Assembly (NCBI RefSeq): GCF_035046485.1
Contig: NC_085137.1
Span: 133,738,703 to 133,802,702 of the forward strand
Length of the DNA: 64,000 nucleotides
Direction: 5' to 3'
Source of the DNA: Aedes albopictus
Lineage: Eukaryota; Arthropoda; Insecta; Diptera; Culicidae
The notes beneath the pieces are model-generated. The model was given only the letters and a program-made list of their open reading frames with translations, searched no databases and was not told the origin of the DNA. This document shows, piece after piece, positions 46,380 through 58,198 of this stretch; the stretch's first letter is position 1, and every line of letters begins with the position of its first letter. A program made the position numbers and the translations under genes.

Positions 46380-46895
46380 GAAGTGGTCCATTTTGCCCCA
46401 TTTTGCCATTTTTTCATATAAGAAGAGAATCAAAATGTACTTTCAAACAACAAGCACGACTGTAGATCGTTGAAAATAGCTGAAGGTGTAATTAGAGGTT
46501 CATAGCCATCATAAAAATACATGAAAGATCCTTTAAAATGCTTATTTTGTCCCATATGCCCCAACAACTGCTGGAAATTCAAACTTTTACCTAATTATGA
46601 ATAGATTTTTAATGTTACTGATTTGAAGTTGACTTTTTTGGTATGAACTAAAAGCGCTAAATCTATTATCACCAGAATCATCTTCGGGAGTTGTTCAATT
46701 TGCCCCATGTTGCCCTATGTTCATAGAAAAAGGGGATTTAAAATGTGTTTACCTATAAGAAACAGATACTGCTAAGGAACGATAAAATTAGTTTTTGATA
46801 CAATTGGTAGCTAACAGTAATCATACTTGTTTATGAAAGATCTTTTCCCTATTTCACCCTACATGCCCCAAAAACTGCTGGAAGATAACATTTTT
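46380..46895 (+). repeat. Tandem dimer with about 306-bp period
   Basis: Two diverged copies of one unit. Landmarks recur about 305 bp apart: TTTGCCCCATTTTGCC (46390) and TTTGCCCCATGTTGCCC (46697); GCCCCAACAACTGCTGG (46558) and GCCCCAAAAACTGCTGG (46864); GAAAGATC in both. Origin unknown. Confidence 0.65.
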
Positions 46896-47099
46896 GTATT
46901 GTTTTGTAACATCACCCTACATCATTGTTGCAACATGAAGTCATTCTTGATACATACAAATACGGTTTGTCGATTAGCTTTAGAATCAGAATACTCAGAA
47001 CAGTTTGAGGACTTAGGATGAGGTTTAAGAGAATCCACGGCAAGTGATAAGGCGTTTAAGGCGAGTTTGAGTTACTGGGAGGAAGGAGGAATAAGGTTC

Positions 47100-47225
47100 C
47101 TGCGGAGCGGACCTGGTGTGATGGTCAGAACACTTGACTATCACGCCGAGGATCTGGGATCGAATCCCACTCCCGACAAACTCACAAAATGTGGGTTCTT
47201 CCTTCGGAAGGGAAGTAAGTTTGGG
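47100..47225 (+). mobile_element. Feilai-type tRNA-derived SINE
   Basis: Contains an A box (TGGTGTGATGGTCAGAACAC) and a B box (GGATCGAATCCCACTCCC) with tRNA-like spacing, followed by GTGGGTTCTTCCTTCGGAAG, which I recognise from the Aedes Feilai SINE family. The usual 3' tail is replaced by unrelated sequence, so it is probably 3' truncated. Confidence 0.7.
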
Positions 47226-47903
47226 GTCACCCCTCAAAATGATGTATCGGCCAAAAGTTTCAGGATACTATCGTAAAGCACGGAAAAATGATTTGTTGAT
47301 GTCTTTGTGATCTTTCATTCAATTTTAATTCTTTTCGGCTCATTTCAAAGATAGTTTCAAAGATAGTCGCCGTAAGTTTATATTAATTTTTAAGAAAATT
47401 TGGCAACTTTGGGTTAAGTTTACATACAAATATATTTGTAAAAGTTTCACCTAAATAATGTTTAAAGATACTTTGACTTATTATCTTTTGAATGAGACTT
47501 AGGGTTTTGACGCAAATTGGCGGAGATATGGGCCTAAAAAAATGACATGTGTTGAGGGGGTGACCCCAAACTTTTGATCGGTAATGTATTTGATATACCT
47601 AAATATGACCGAAATCTGAATATAGTGTATTAAAACTCCAAAATGATGAAATCTTAATACTTTCGATTGCCTTTTTGTATAAGGGTCAACATATAATAAA
47701 TTACTAAATTGACAGATGAACTAAACAATAGATGCTCCAATTCATATTTTGATGATTTTTCTTTCTTTTAAACACCGACATGTTTTTTTAAAGGCGTACA
47801 AGAAAGGCAAAACAGATCAGTATTATCAGACGTTTCAAAAAAGAAGAACGTGATGATATTGTCGCAGTCGTTTTTGAAAACAGAGATTCTTGGAAGTTGG
47901 GTA

Positions 47904-48688
47904 CCGTAAACCGGGGTCAAATTAATCAGCGGGGTGAAATTGATCACTCGGGTACTACATTGTAATTCCATACTAGGAACTCTTAAGCGTCGTAATGATC
48001 TTAAACTTTTCACGTCATCTGAATCGTAGATGTCTAAAGATGAGTGTAGACTTTTAATTTTTTAGAAAAAAGTTAGTTTTGCCTTATTTTTTCAAGGAAT
48101 TTGCAATGTATTTCTCATTTAGCTGAAATCATTGCTACTAAACAATCAATTGCTAATAGGACTTCCCGTGAATTCTCTGTTTTAACATTTTTGTGGAGCC
48201 TTGGTAGAGATATAATGCAGCTAATTAGAAAATGAAATAGTTATAAAAAGTTCATTTTAATGAAGAAATAATCATTTTTTGTGATAGAATTCACTTATTT
48301 TAAATGAAATTGCCTACCTTTAGGCGTTTAAGGGGGAAATTTCAAAATTTAATTTTGCATTTAAAGTATTAAATTTACTAGTTGTAAGATTTTAAACGCG
48401 TTTTTCGGTTTCAGAAGAGCGAAATTAAGCGGAGAAAGAAATTTTCCTTTCCAACCGATGCTTAATTGTGTACTGATCAATTTCGCCCCAAAGTGGCATT
48501 TCCAATATTTTGATATTTGAAGTTATTTAACTTAAAGTTTAAATTTGTTGAACAAAATTCTGTCACATGGTTCCATGGAGATCCACTGGGTACTGGTTTT
48601 ACAGAAATTCTTTTGGTAATATTTGAACAGGCACCGATGTTATCCGCAAAAGTTGTTTTAAAGTGATCAATTTGACCCCGGATTACGG
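47904..48688. mobile_element. CCGTAAACCGGG family, copy 3
   Basis: Ends CCGTAAACCGGGGTCAAATT and (right) TTTGACCCCGGATTACGG; TA flanks at 47902-47903 and 48689-48690. Internal TTGATCAATTTC-like motifs recur as in copies 1 and 2. Confidence 0.8.
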
Positions 48689-50228
48689 TACCTCTTATAG
48701 ATTTTATATAGGAAGAATATCTGTAAGTATCTGTGGAGGATTTTTAAATGTTCTAAAACATTTATAAGGATTTTTTAAGAATGACCCGCTGTGAATTATT
48801 TGTTTTTCTTATATGTATTCTTTAACATATTTCACTTAAAAATCTCATCGGATTTCCGACACTTTTTTCAAACATTGTCTTTAATTACCGAAATGCTGAC
48901 AAACATTCTAAGAAGTTACCATAAGTAGAGAGTTAGGGTTAAAAACCGTCAAAATCCAGAGATAAAAACCGAACTATTCATTTAAGAAGGTTTGATAAAA
49001 AGCCAACCCGTCGGATAAAAAGGCAAACCCGTTTTCGATGTTTTCTTTGACTGCCCAGGCTGAAACATATCATATATCACCATGATGCCATTACAAAATT
49101 ACAATTCAGTCTTTCAAAAGTTTCCAACCTAACTCTGCCAGAAAAAAATCTCAAATTTGCTCCCAGAAGGATAGATTTCATAGATTTATGTAATAATTTA
49201 TCATAATTACTTTCAGAATGTAAATATCGTTAGAAAAAAATTCACATAGAACTAGGATTCTTGTACCTTTTGGGAAGGTGTACCAATTTTGGGCACATTC
49301 ATCTAAAAAGTTGCTGACTGTACTGCAGATGAAACTCTTGGGAGAAAAAATGCAAGGGTTTTGTGATATTTTGAAATTTTGAGTACTATTCAAAGAGAAA
49401 TCCTAGTAAAATATATGAATCGATTATTGATAGTGCATATTGCTGAAGCTAGGTTTTTTTTATTGAAATTCCTAGAAGCTTTTCTGTTAAAATTGTAGCA
49501 GAAGATTTTGGAAAATTTCCGATAAAAAAAACAATTTGGCAGAATTCCGAAAAGAGAAACTTTTGCCAGAGCTTGTGGAAAATTTGAGGTGGATTTTATT
49601 TAAAAATAAAGCCTACTGCGTTGACAATCTGGCAGAGTTCAATAGAAAATTCATAAAATTCGAGAAGGAATTTTGAAAAGGAGCGATTGTTTTCTGATTT
49701 CCCAATTTTTTTTCTGGATGTTATGAAGTTTCAGTTCGTTTAAAATAGATTTAAAAAGTACACATGGCTGGCATAATTCATGTTGAAACCAGACTATCAT
49801 TTGCATAAAGTTGGGAATTACAGCTTTCACATGCTCATATGTTAGCGACATGATATGGGAACCTCTCTAGTTTGGTTGAAATCAATAGATTTTTTTTTTG
49901 TATGTTACGATAAGCTAAGCTTCCTAGCTTTGCAAAGGAAAATTTTGCCTGAAAAGCTGGCGATGGACCCACGACATTGGTTGTTTATTTGGTACAAATT
50001 TAATCTTTTGACAGCCGACAATCAAAAGAGATTTTTTTCTATTTATTGTTTAAATAATTATGTTTCTACTCAGTGAGAGACACAAGCAGAACCGATCCCT
50101 CCAGGGTCATCGGAACATTACAATAAATGTTTGAAACGCGTAAAAAAAAAGTTGGCGATCCGAGAAAAGCTCTCGAGGCAGTGCGCGAAGCTCTCGACAA
50201 TTAAAAATAATTTCCTCTCCCGCTTTGA
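48689..50228. other. AT-rich region, no gene recognised
   Basis: Only short random-looking frames. A fragment at about 49255-49305 (GGATTCTTGTACCTTTTGGG, then AAGGTGTACC and TTTTGGGCAC) is a half copy of the MITE family at 14190-14402. Confidence 0.4.
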
Positions 50229-50500
50229 CATACATGTCTCGCGCTCAGTATCATACGGGCGTATCTACAATGATCGATTTCTCTCCGTCGATTTTCTCTT
50301 CGGCTAATAACTTGGCCTGTAAATCATGCTAGGTTGTTTTTGATGTTTTAGTTGCTAGTCCTAGTCGTCCTTAATCGAAATACACCGAGAGATCATCCGA
50401 ATATTGGTCGTATTTTCCGGAATAATCCGAAGAGAAAATCGACGAAGAGAAATCGATCATTGTAGATACGCCTGTATGATACTAAACGCGAGATGTGCAC
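50229..50500. mobile_element. Hairpin MITE with arms of about 80 bp
   Basis: The left arm (CATGTCTCGCGCTCAGTATC, GTATCTACAATGATCGATTT) pairs with the right arm ending GATACTAAACGCGAGATGTG. It directly abuts the next nested element and may continue beyond it at 55336 (TGTGCAC). Confidence 0.65.
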
Positions 50501-51409
50501 TAGGGTGGGTCATCGGAACCGTTTTATCAGATCAAAGCTTTTTTGGTTCCGTTGCGGGTCCTGAGTATCTGTGCAAAATTTGAGCACGTTCGGTTGCGTC
50601 TACACTTTGCGCATTGCAATTGAAATTTGTATGGGATTTTGTATGGGAAAACATACTTTTTTTGTATTTTTGTCATAAGTTGAAAAAGTTTGTCTGAAAC
50701 TTTTTAACCGATACTGTAAAATGATAGCCTAGGATGTTCTGAAAAACTTTGTTGAACACCGCAAAGCGATCCGATGCTTGTGAAAATAATTATAACCAAC
50801 GAACCGCATGCATGTGTTTGTTTTAACATGTAAAGGAATAACAATAGCAACAAAATCATGCTGTTTCGCCAAGCAATGCCAACGCTATAACTTTTTTCAT
50901 AAGCATCAGATCACTTCGCGGTCTTCGACAAAGTTTTTCAGGACACCCTAGGCTATGTTTTCACTTTATCGGTTACATGGTTTTAGAAAAATTCGAGCTT
51001 GTTATGAGAGAAATGCAAAAAAGTGTATTTTCCCATGTAAAATCCCATACAAACTTCAAACGCGATGCGCAAAACGTAGACATAATCGATTTTGCTCAAA
51101 TTTTGCACACTTATTTGGGTCCTGCAAAACGGTGAGTCGATAAGGAGAGCGTCCAACATAGCTCTGGCCCTCATAAGTTCCTACCTCATGCTTCCACGGG
51201 TCAAACGATGACAAAGACCGCCAGCTGAATATGAAACGCTGTATCGTGTCAGCTATACCTAAGGTGGCAGCCCCACCAACGCGATGTAGGCAGCGCGACC
51301 CCGGTAAGGTAGCCTGTCGAAGCCTTTCAACACTACGAAAAATGAAGTAAGAAATAGAATATGCGAACGATACTCTCGGAAACCGATCCGGCAACGAAAT
51401 AAGGACTTA

Positions 51410-52320
51410 CACACTTAAAAATGATTCTTGAGCTCGGCAGAAAAAAGTGCTGATTTCAATCGGCAACTCAAGATTTTGCTGATAATTTAGCAAATAACTC
51501 GCTTTTGCCGAGATTGTCCAAAACGTTTTAACGAAATATCAGCAAGTTGCTTGAAAACTACGAAAACTGACATCATTTTTTGCTTAAGGCAAACACAGAT
51601 TTTACTGAAATCAGCAAACGAGATTACCGAATTTCAGCAATACAACTGTCAGTTTTGCAGCCTTCCAGAAAAAAAAAAACAAAACAGTTTTAGGTACGTG
51701 GTGCTGAAGGTGCTACACGAATAATAAATGAAGTGATCTTTCAAACGAAGTGAAAATTAGTAAGAATGTTAGATCTTTCTGTAAGTAACTTATTGCTATT
51801 GAATTTCATATCCCCTCAATCTATTTTAGGACCTATTTGCCGCTGTACTTCCAGGAGCTGTTCAAGTTTGGGAGTTGGGAGTTCAGTGTGTTTGCTTATG
51901 GAAGAGAATGAAACCACCAGCAACACATTGATTATATATTTTGAAAAGCATTCCCTTGGAAATAAACATGTAAAATATACAAGGATAAAACTTCTCTACT
52001 ATATTTCTTTGTGAGCTAAAAATATTCTTTCTATTCTGAAAAATAAACAAAAGAAAATGCTGAGATTCAGCAAATTTATTCGTATTGGAAATTTTGTTTG
52101 CCGAGAATTCAGCAAATAGGTATACTTGCTGAGAATCTCGGCAAAACATTAACAGCTGTAAATTTTTGTGATTGCCGAGGTTTCCGGCAAATCTATTATT
52201 CTATTTTTATTATTATCTATTATCTATTAATCTATATATTGCCGAGATGGTTGCCGAGCACTCGTCGGTGCCAATCTCGGCAATTGGTTTGCCGAGATTC
52301 GGCGAAAAAATCTTAATGTG
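51410..52320. mobile_element. TA-flanked 911-bp element inside the retrotransposon
   Basis: Ends CACACTTAAAAATGATT and (right) AAAAAATCTTAATGTG, TA at 51408-51409 and 52321-52322. Removing it joins the retrotransposon leader (AAGGACT) to TATGATTGGAAACTCGG. Internal GCCGAGATT/AATCTCGGC motifs recur many times. The termini resemble those of the MITE at 8619-8912. Confidence 0.8.
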
Positions 52321-55242
52321 TATGATTGGAAACTCGGTACCTGGAACGTCAGGACCTTAAATGAACCTGGACGAGTGAGCATTTTGGCTCGTGAATTGCA
52401 GAAAGTTGTTGTGTGCGTGGCTGCTTACAGGAAGTGCGGTGGCCCAAAACTGGTGAACGTGAATTCAGGACGGTGGATCCCGTCGCCAACACATCGTTCA
52501 AATATAACATCTACCACAGCGGCAGCGATAAGGCAGAACATGGGGTCGGATTCATAGTGATCGGGAAACAGATGAAGCGAGTTATGAGATGGAAGCCGAT
52601 CAACGAGCGGATCTGCGTATTGAGAATCCGGTGCAAATTCTTTAACTACAGCCTGATCAATGTCTATGCGCCGACAAACGAGAAAACCGATGATGTGAAG
52701 GATGCGTTTTTTGAATGTCTTGACAAGACCTATGGAGAATGCCCAAAACATGACGTTAAGATTGTCATCGGTGACGCCAATGACAGGTCGGAAGAGAGGA
52801 CTTTTTCCGTCCAATCATCGGTACGGAGAGCCTTCACTCCGTCACTAACGACAACGGCCTGAGATTAGTCAACTTTGCTGCCGCCAGGGGGATGACCATT
52901 AGTAGCACCTACTTTGCACGCAAGGATATCCGCAAGCACACCTGGAGACACCCAAACGGCGAGACTTGCAACCAAATCGACCATGTGCTGGTAGATGGCC
53001 GACATTTCTCGGACGTAATTGATGTTAGAACTTTTCGAGGTCCCAACATCGACTCAGATCACTATCTCGTAGTTAGTAAAATTCGAGCCTGGTTATCAAC
53101 CGTGTCGGACTCTAGGAACCGGTGATCGATGCGTTTCAACATCCAGCGGTTTTCAGCAGACGGTACAGTAGCTGACTATCACCAGAAGATGGACGAGCGG
53201 ATAAGTGAGATCAACGAGAGCGATAATCTCAACACTCTGTGGGAGTCTATCCACGGAGCGATGAGTACAGCAGCGCGGGAGGTAATAGGTACTGCTCAAA
53301 GACGACCTAGAAACGGGTGGTTCGACGAGGAGTGCCAGAGGGTAACGGACGAGAAGAATGTTGCCAGAAGCCGGATATTGGTGTCGGGGACCCGGCAGAG
53401 CAGGGAGCGATATAGGGAAGCAAAACGGAAAAAGAGCAGGAGGAAAATGTGATTGCTCAGGCGCAAGAGAGTATGGAACAGAATGATATGCGGAGATTTT
53501 ACGAAACTGTCAATGGCGTGCGGAGAAAAACAGCGCCTTCTCCCGTCATGTGCAACGACCGTAATGGAAACTTGCTGACAGACAAGACAATGGTGGCTGC
53601 CAGGTGGAGAGAGCACTTCGAGGTATTGTTGAACGGTGGGAGTGGAAAAGCGACGGACAGAATTCGAATCGACGACGACGGACAAGCTGTGGAACCTCCA
53701 ACGCTAGACGAGGTCAAGACAGCCATTAGGGGACTGAAGAACAACAAGGCTGCTGGGAAGGACGAACTCCCGGCTGAACTTCTCAGCACGGTAGTGAGCA
53801 GCTGTATCAACTCTTACACTGTTTTATATTGAAGATATGGGAGAAGGAAGAACTGCCTGCTAGTTGGTTGGATGGTCTCATTTGCCCTCTTTTCAAGAAA
53901 GGGCATCGACTGAAGTGCACGAATTACAGAGGAATAACACTCCCCTATTCAGCGTACAAAATTTTGTCCGGAGTTCTGTTCTACAGGCTGAGGCCGATTG
54001 AGGAGTCCTTCGTCGGTGAATATCGGCCAGGATTTCGTGAGGGCCGATCAACGACGAACCAGATGTTCACCCTGCGGCAGATTCTCGATAAATTTCGGGA
54101 GTACAACTTGCAGACCCATCATCTGTTTATCGATTTCAAGGCGGCGTACGATTCAGTGAAGAGAAACGAGTTATGGCAGATTATGATCGAACATGGATTT
54201 CCGGCGAAGCTGGTTAGACTGATTCGTGCGACGCTTGACGGGTCGAAATGAAGTGTACGGGTTGCGGATGAAATTTCGTCAACGTTCGTAACCTTTGACG
54301 AACTGAAGCAGGGCGATGCTCTTTCGAACTTACTGTTCAACATAGCACTGGAAGGAGCGATAAGTTACAACATAACAGCTCTCCGGTGTGCACAGGAGCG
54401 GAACTATTGTCGCGAAGTCGCATATGCTCCTGGGCTTCGCGGACGATATCGACATCATCGGAATCGACCGTCGGGCCGTGGAAGAGGCGTTCGTACCTTT
54501 ACAGAGGGAGACTGCGAGGATTGGACTTACGATCAACACCACAAAGACTAAGTACATGATTTCTGGTGTTCAACGTCGGTCCGGCCGTGGTAGTGGTGAC
54601 GAAGTGGTGCTAGGTGGGGAAAAGTTTGAAGTTGTGGATGAATTTGTTTATCTTGGTACTCTAGTGACGTGCGATAATGATGTTACCCGGATTGCGGCTG
54701 CAAATCGGGCCTTTCTCGGTCTGCGAAACCAGCTGAGGTCCCGCAGGCTGCAAACGAAGACAAAACTCGCGTTGTACAAGTCTCTGATTCTCCCGGTTGC
54801 TTTATACGGTCATGAAACGTGGACGTTAAAAGAAGTTGATCGGAGAGCCTTTGGAGTCTTCGAACGTAAAGTGCTGCGAACAATACTCGGCGGTAAACTG
54901 GAGGACGGCATCTGGCGGCGTCGCATGAACTACGAATTGTACCAGGTATATAAAGAGATGGATATAGTGAAGCGAATACAACACGGCAGGCTGCGGTGGG
55001 CTGGACACGTAGCTCGTATACCGGAGGAACGACAAGCTAAAATTATATTCAGCAGAGAACCAGGAAGGGGTCGTCGGCTTCGTGGAAGGCCTCGCACACG
55101 TTGGCATTTTGTAGTTGAGGAGGACCGTTCAGGGCGACTGGAAGCGATTGGCCCAGGACCGAGGCCAGTGGAGGCGGATACTTCATTCAGCGTAGACTCA
55201 CCGCTACGAGTTGTAGCCCATCGAGTATCAAGTATCAAGTAA
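52321..55242 (+). pseudogene. RTE-like endonuclease/reverse transcriptase remnant
   Basis: The pieces in order are: endonuclease motifs GTWNVRTL, LQEVRWPKTG, NVYAPTNEKTDD, VIGDAN and DSDHYLVV (52327-53085); then a linker; then reverse transcriptase motifs GPGFREGRST-like (54028), FIDFKAAYDSVKRNELW (about 54130), LKQGDALSNLLFNIALE (about 54303), FADDIDIIG (about 54433) and VYLGTLVTCDNDV; then the C-terminal region ALYGHETWTLKEVDRRAFGV. Frame changes occur near 52410, 52860, 53450 and 53830, with a stop at 54249 and further breaks before 54388. All catalytic boxes can still be seen, so decay is moderate. No RNase H domain is evident. The alternative is another endonuclease-bearing clade, but the tail and length favour RTE. 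Confidence 0.85.
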
Positions 55243-55344
55243 GTATTTGGGTCCTGAAATGGGATCAAAAAAGCTTTGATCTGATGGGATACCATTGAAT
55301 TTTTCATTTTTCCATATAAACGATGACCCACTCTAATGTGCACA

Positions 55345-55525
55345 ACAGTGTATGTGTTAGATGTTCATCTAATCCCATCCGAAGGAGGTTAGGATTGTGA
55401 AAAGAAGATAACCATGTGCGACTGTGGAATCGAGTTCATTTCTAGGCCTGCTGGCGACGGAGATAGTCGAGTGACTCGTAGCTTGAAGGAACAGAATCGC
55501 CCGTCTAGAATTCGAACGACATATG
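55345..55525 (+). repeat. tRNA-related SINE candidate, copy 2
   Basis: Inverted relative to copy 1 at 46018-46232 and matching it from the GTTAGATGTTCATCTAATCC region to GCCCGTCTAG. The B box is lost. The two copies bracket the 46-55 kb interval. Confidence 0.5.
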
Positions 55526-55593
55526 TTTGATCTTTTTATTTTTAGTACGTTCCAGTTGTTGTACAACATATTTTTACATAATATGAAAGATAA

Positions 55594-58195
55594 CACTAGT
55601 CGACAAAATTGAAACTTTTTTCACGCACTTTGACCATTTGTTCCATTTCTAATGGAATTTGGCCCGCTGAATCCGAATCTGACTTCAGAATTACTGTAAC
55701 ACGTACAGTTTTTGAGAAAAATATGGTTTTATTCACAAATTTTCATATTTTCAAAGAAAATTTAATATTGTCTTTAAAATTTTAAATTTTAACCAATTCA
55801 ACCAATATTCATATTCAATAGATGTTGATCCACTGAGTCTGAATCTGACCTAATAATTTTAGTAATTTTCATATTCTGATTTGCAATCTGACCTAAGAAC
55901 TTCTGTAACACGTAAATTTTTTGAGAGAATAGGGTTTTAAACACAAATTTCATATTTTCATAGAAAATAAACTACTGTCTTTACAATTTTTTTTTTTTAT
56001 CTGCTCATCTCAACCAATATTTGTATTTAATAGATTTTCATAAACGGATTCGGAATCTGACCTATGAATTTCTGTAACACGTATTTTTTTTAGAAATATA
56101 GGGTTTTATTCACAAATTTCAGTTTTACACATAAAATAAAATATTGTTTTTTATATTTTTAATTTTCCATCTGCTCATCATAACCAATATTTTTATTCAA
56201 TAGATTTTGATCCACTGATTCAGAAACTGGCCTAAGAGTTTCTGTAACACGTAAATTTTTTAAGAAAGTAGAGTATTATTCACAAAATTTCATATTTTCA
56301 GAGAAAACTTAATATTGTCATTATAATTTCAAATTTTTCATCTGCTCGTTATAACCAATATTCATATTCAATAGATTTTGATCCATTGAGTCAGAATCTG
56401 ACCAAATGATTTTAGTAACACGTATTTTTTTTTTGAGAAAAATTGGGTTTTATTCACAAATTCTATATTTTCATAGAAAATAGACTATTGTATTTATAAT
56501 TTTATTATTCTGTTTGCCCATGTTTTCCAATATTTATGTTAAATAAATTTTCATATTATGATTTGCAATCTGACCTAAAAATTTATGTAACACGTAAAAT
56601 TTTTGAGAAAAATAGAATTTTAAATACAAAATTTCATATTTTCATAGAAAATAAACTACTGTCTTCTTTATTTTATTTTTTTTTTCTCTGCTCATCTCAA
56701 CCAATATTTGTTTTAATAGATTTTCATATACTGATTCGGAATCTGACCTAAGAATTTCTGTAACACGTACAATTTTTGAGAATAATAGGGTTTTATTCAC
56801 AAATTTCATATTTTCATATAAAATAAAATATTGTTTTTATAATTTTCAATTTTCCACCTGCTCATCATAACCATTTTTTTATTGAAAAGATTTTGATCTA
56901 CTGATTCAGAATGTGGCCTAAGAATTTCCGTAACAGGTAAAATTTTAGTAGGGATTATTCAAAAAATTTCATATTTTCATATGTCTTTATAAGTTTAATA
57001 TTTTTATCTGCTCATCTTTACCAATATTTGTATTTAATAGATTTTTATATTCTGATTCAGAATCTGACCTAAGAATTTCTGTAACACGTACAGCTTTTAA
57101 GAAAAAACACAAAATTTTATATTTTTAGAGAAAAGAAAATACTGTCTTTAAAATTTTATCTCCTCATCTTAACCAATATTTAATAGATTTTGATCCAATG
57201 AATCGGAAACTGACCTAAGAATTTCTGTAACCCGTTATTTTTTTGAGAAAAAATAAAACCCCATTGTAGCGCAGGTTAATTAGGTTGTTACCCAGAAATG
57301 TAAGTAGATAATTTTTTTGTATATGCTATTGAATTAATTTGCAACTTTGAAGCTGCCCAGTTTGGCAACTACCCAGACTGTGTTTTCCTTTTACTTACGC
57401 CAACAATTATTTTTCTTAAAAACTGTACGTGTTACAGAAATTCTTGGGTCAGATTTCGAATCAGTATATGTAAATCCATTAAACATAAACATTTGTTAAG
57501 ATGAGCAGACAAAAAAATAAAAATATAAAGACAATAGTTTTTCCATGAAAATATGAAATTTTGTGAATAAAATATTTTTCTCATAAATTTTACGTGTTAC
57601 AGAAATTCATAGGTGAGAATACTAATAAGTGAAATAGAATATTTTAAATATAAAAAATGAATTAAGACGAGTAGATAAAACTTTAAAATTTTAAAGACAA
57701 TATTTTATTTTCTTTGAAAATATGAAATTTTGTGAATAAAACCCCATTTTTCTCAAAAACTGCACGTGTTACAGAGATTTTTAGGTTAGTTACCAAATCG
57801 GTGGATGAAAATCTAATAAATATAAATATTGGCTAAAATGAGAAGATAAAAAATTGAAAATAAAAAGACAATAGTATATTTTCTTTAAAAATATGAAATT
57901 TTGTAAATAAAACCCCATGTTTCTCAAAAAAATTACGTTTTAGGTCAGATTCTGAATCGGTAAATCAAAATCTATTGAATTTAAATACTGGTTATGATGA
58001 GCAGATAAAAAAATTATAAATATTAAGACAACATTTTGTTTTCTATAAAAATATGAAATTTTGTGAATAAAACCCTATTTTTCTCAAAAACTGTACGTGT
58101 TACAGCAATTCCGAAGTCAGATTCGGAATCAGCGGGCCAAAATCCTTCGGAAATGGATCAAGTGGTCAAAGTGCGTGATCTACTGTCGACCAGTG
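55594..58195 (+). mobile_element. Foldback element 2: tandem-repeat arms
   Basis: Starts CACTAGTCGAC and ends GTCGACCAGTG. The left arm (55594 to about 57255) has about nine tandem units spaced about 170 bp (GTAACACGTA landmarks at about 55906, 56075, 56245, 56416, 56588 and 56761). The right arm (about 57410-58195) has four to five units in reverse. A unique spacer of about 150 bp (57256-57410) separates them. The flanks are TAA on both sides (55591-55593, 58196-58198), a possible duplication. The 71-codon frame at 56536-56751 is repeat-derived. Confidence 0.8.
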
Positions 58196-58198
58196 TAA

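Larger units (their letters stand above)
51125..55243 (+). mobile_element. RTE-like non-LTR retrotransposon, apparently full length but inactive
   Basis: A 13-bp target duplication TATTTGGGTCCTG at 51112-51124 and 55244-55256 marks both ends. Subtracting the nested MITE (51410-52320) leaves about 3.2 kb, the usual RTE size. About 280 bp of untranslated leader precede the MITE. The 3' end is a short tandem repeat (ATCAAGT units, 55227-55240), as expected for RTE rather than poly-A elements. It carries an endonuclease and reverse transcriptase reading region broken by frameshifts and stops. Confidence 0.85.
50503..55333. mobile_element. GGGTGGGTCATCG-ended DNA element split by a retrotransposon
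   Basis: The left end GGGTGGGTCATCG and right end CGATGACCCACTC are inverted repeats, each next to TA (50501-50502, 55334-55335). The shared subterminal motif ATCAGATCAAAGCTTTTTTG lies at about 50527 and, in reverse, near 55267. The interior before the insertion (to 51124) is itself an imperfect hairpin. Without the retrotransposon the element is about 0.7 kb. Confidence 0.75.

Noticed and set aside
52425..55343. Minus-strand frames opposite the RTE-like element
   Set aside because: Shadows of the retrotransposon reading region; no independent homology.
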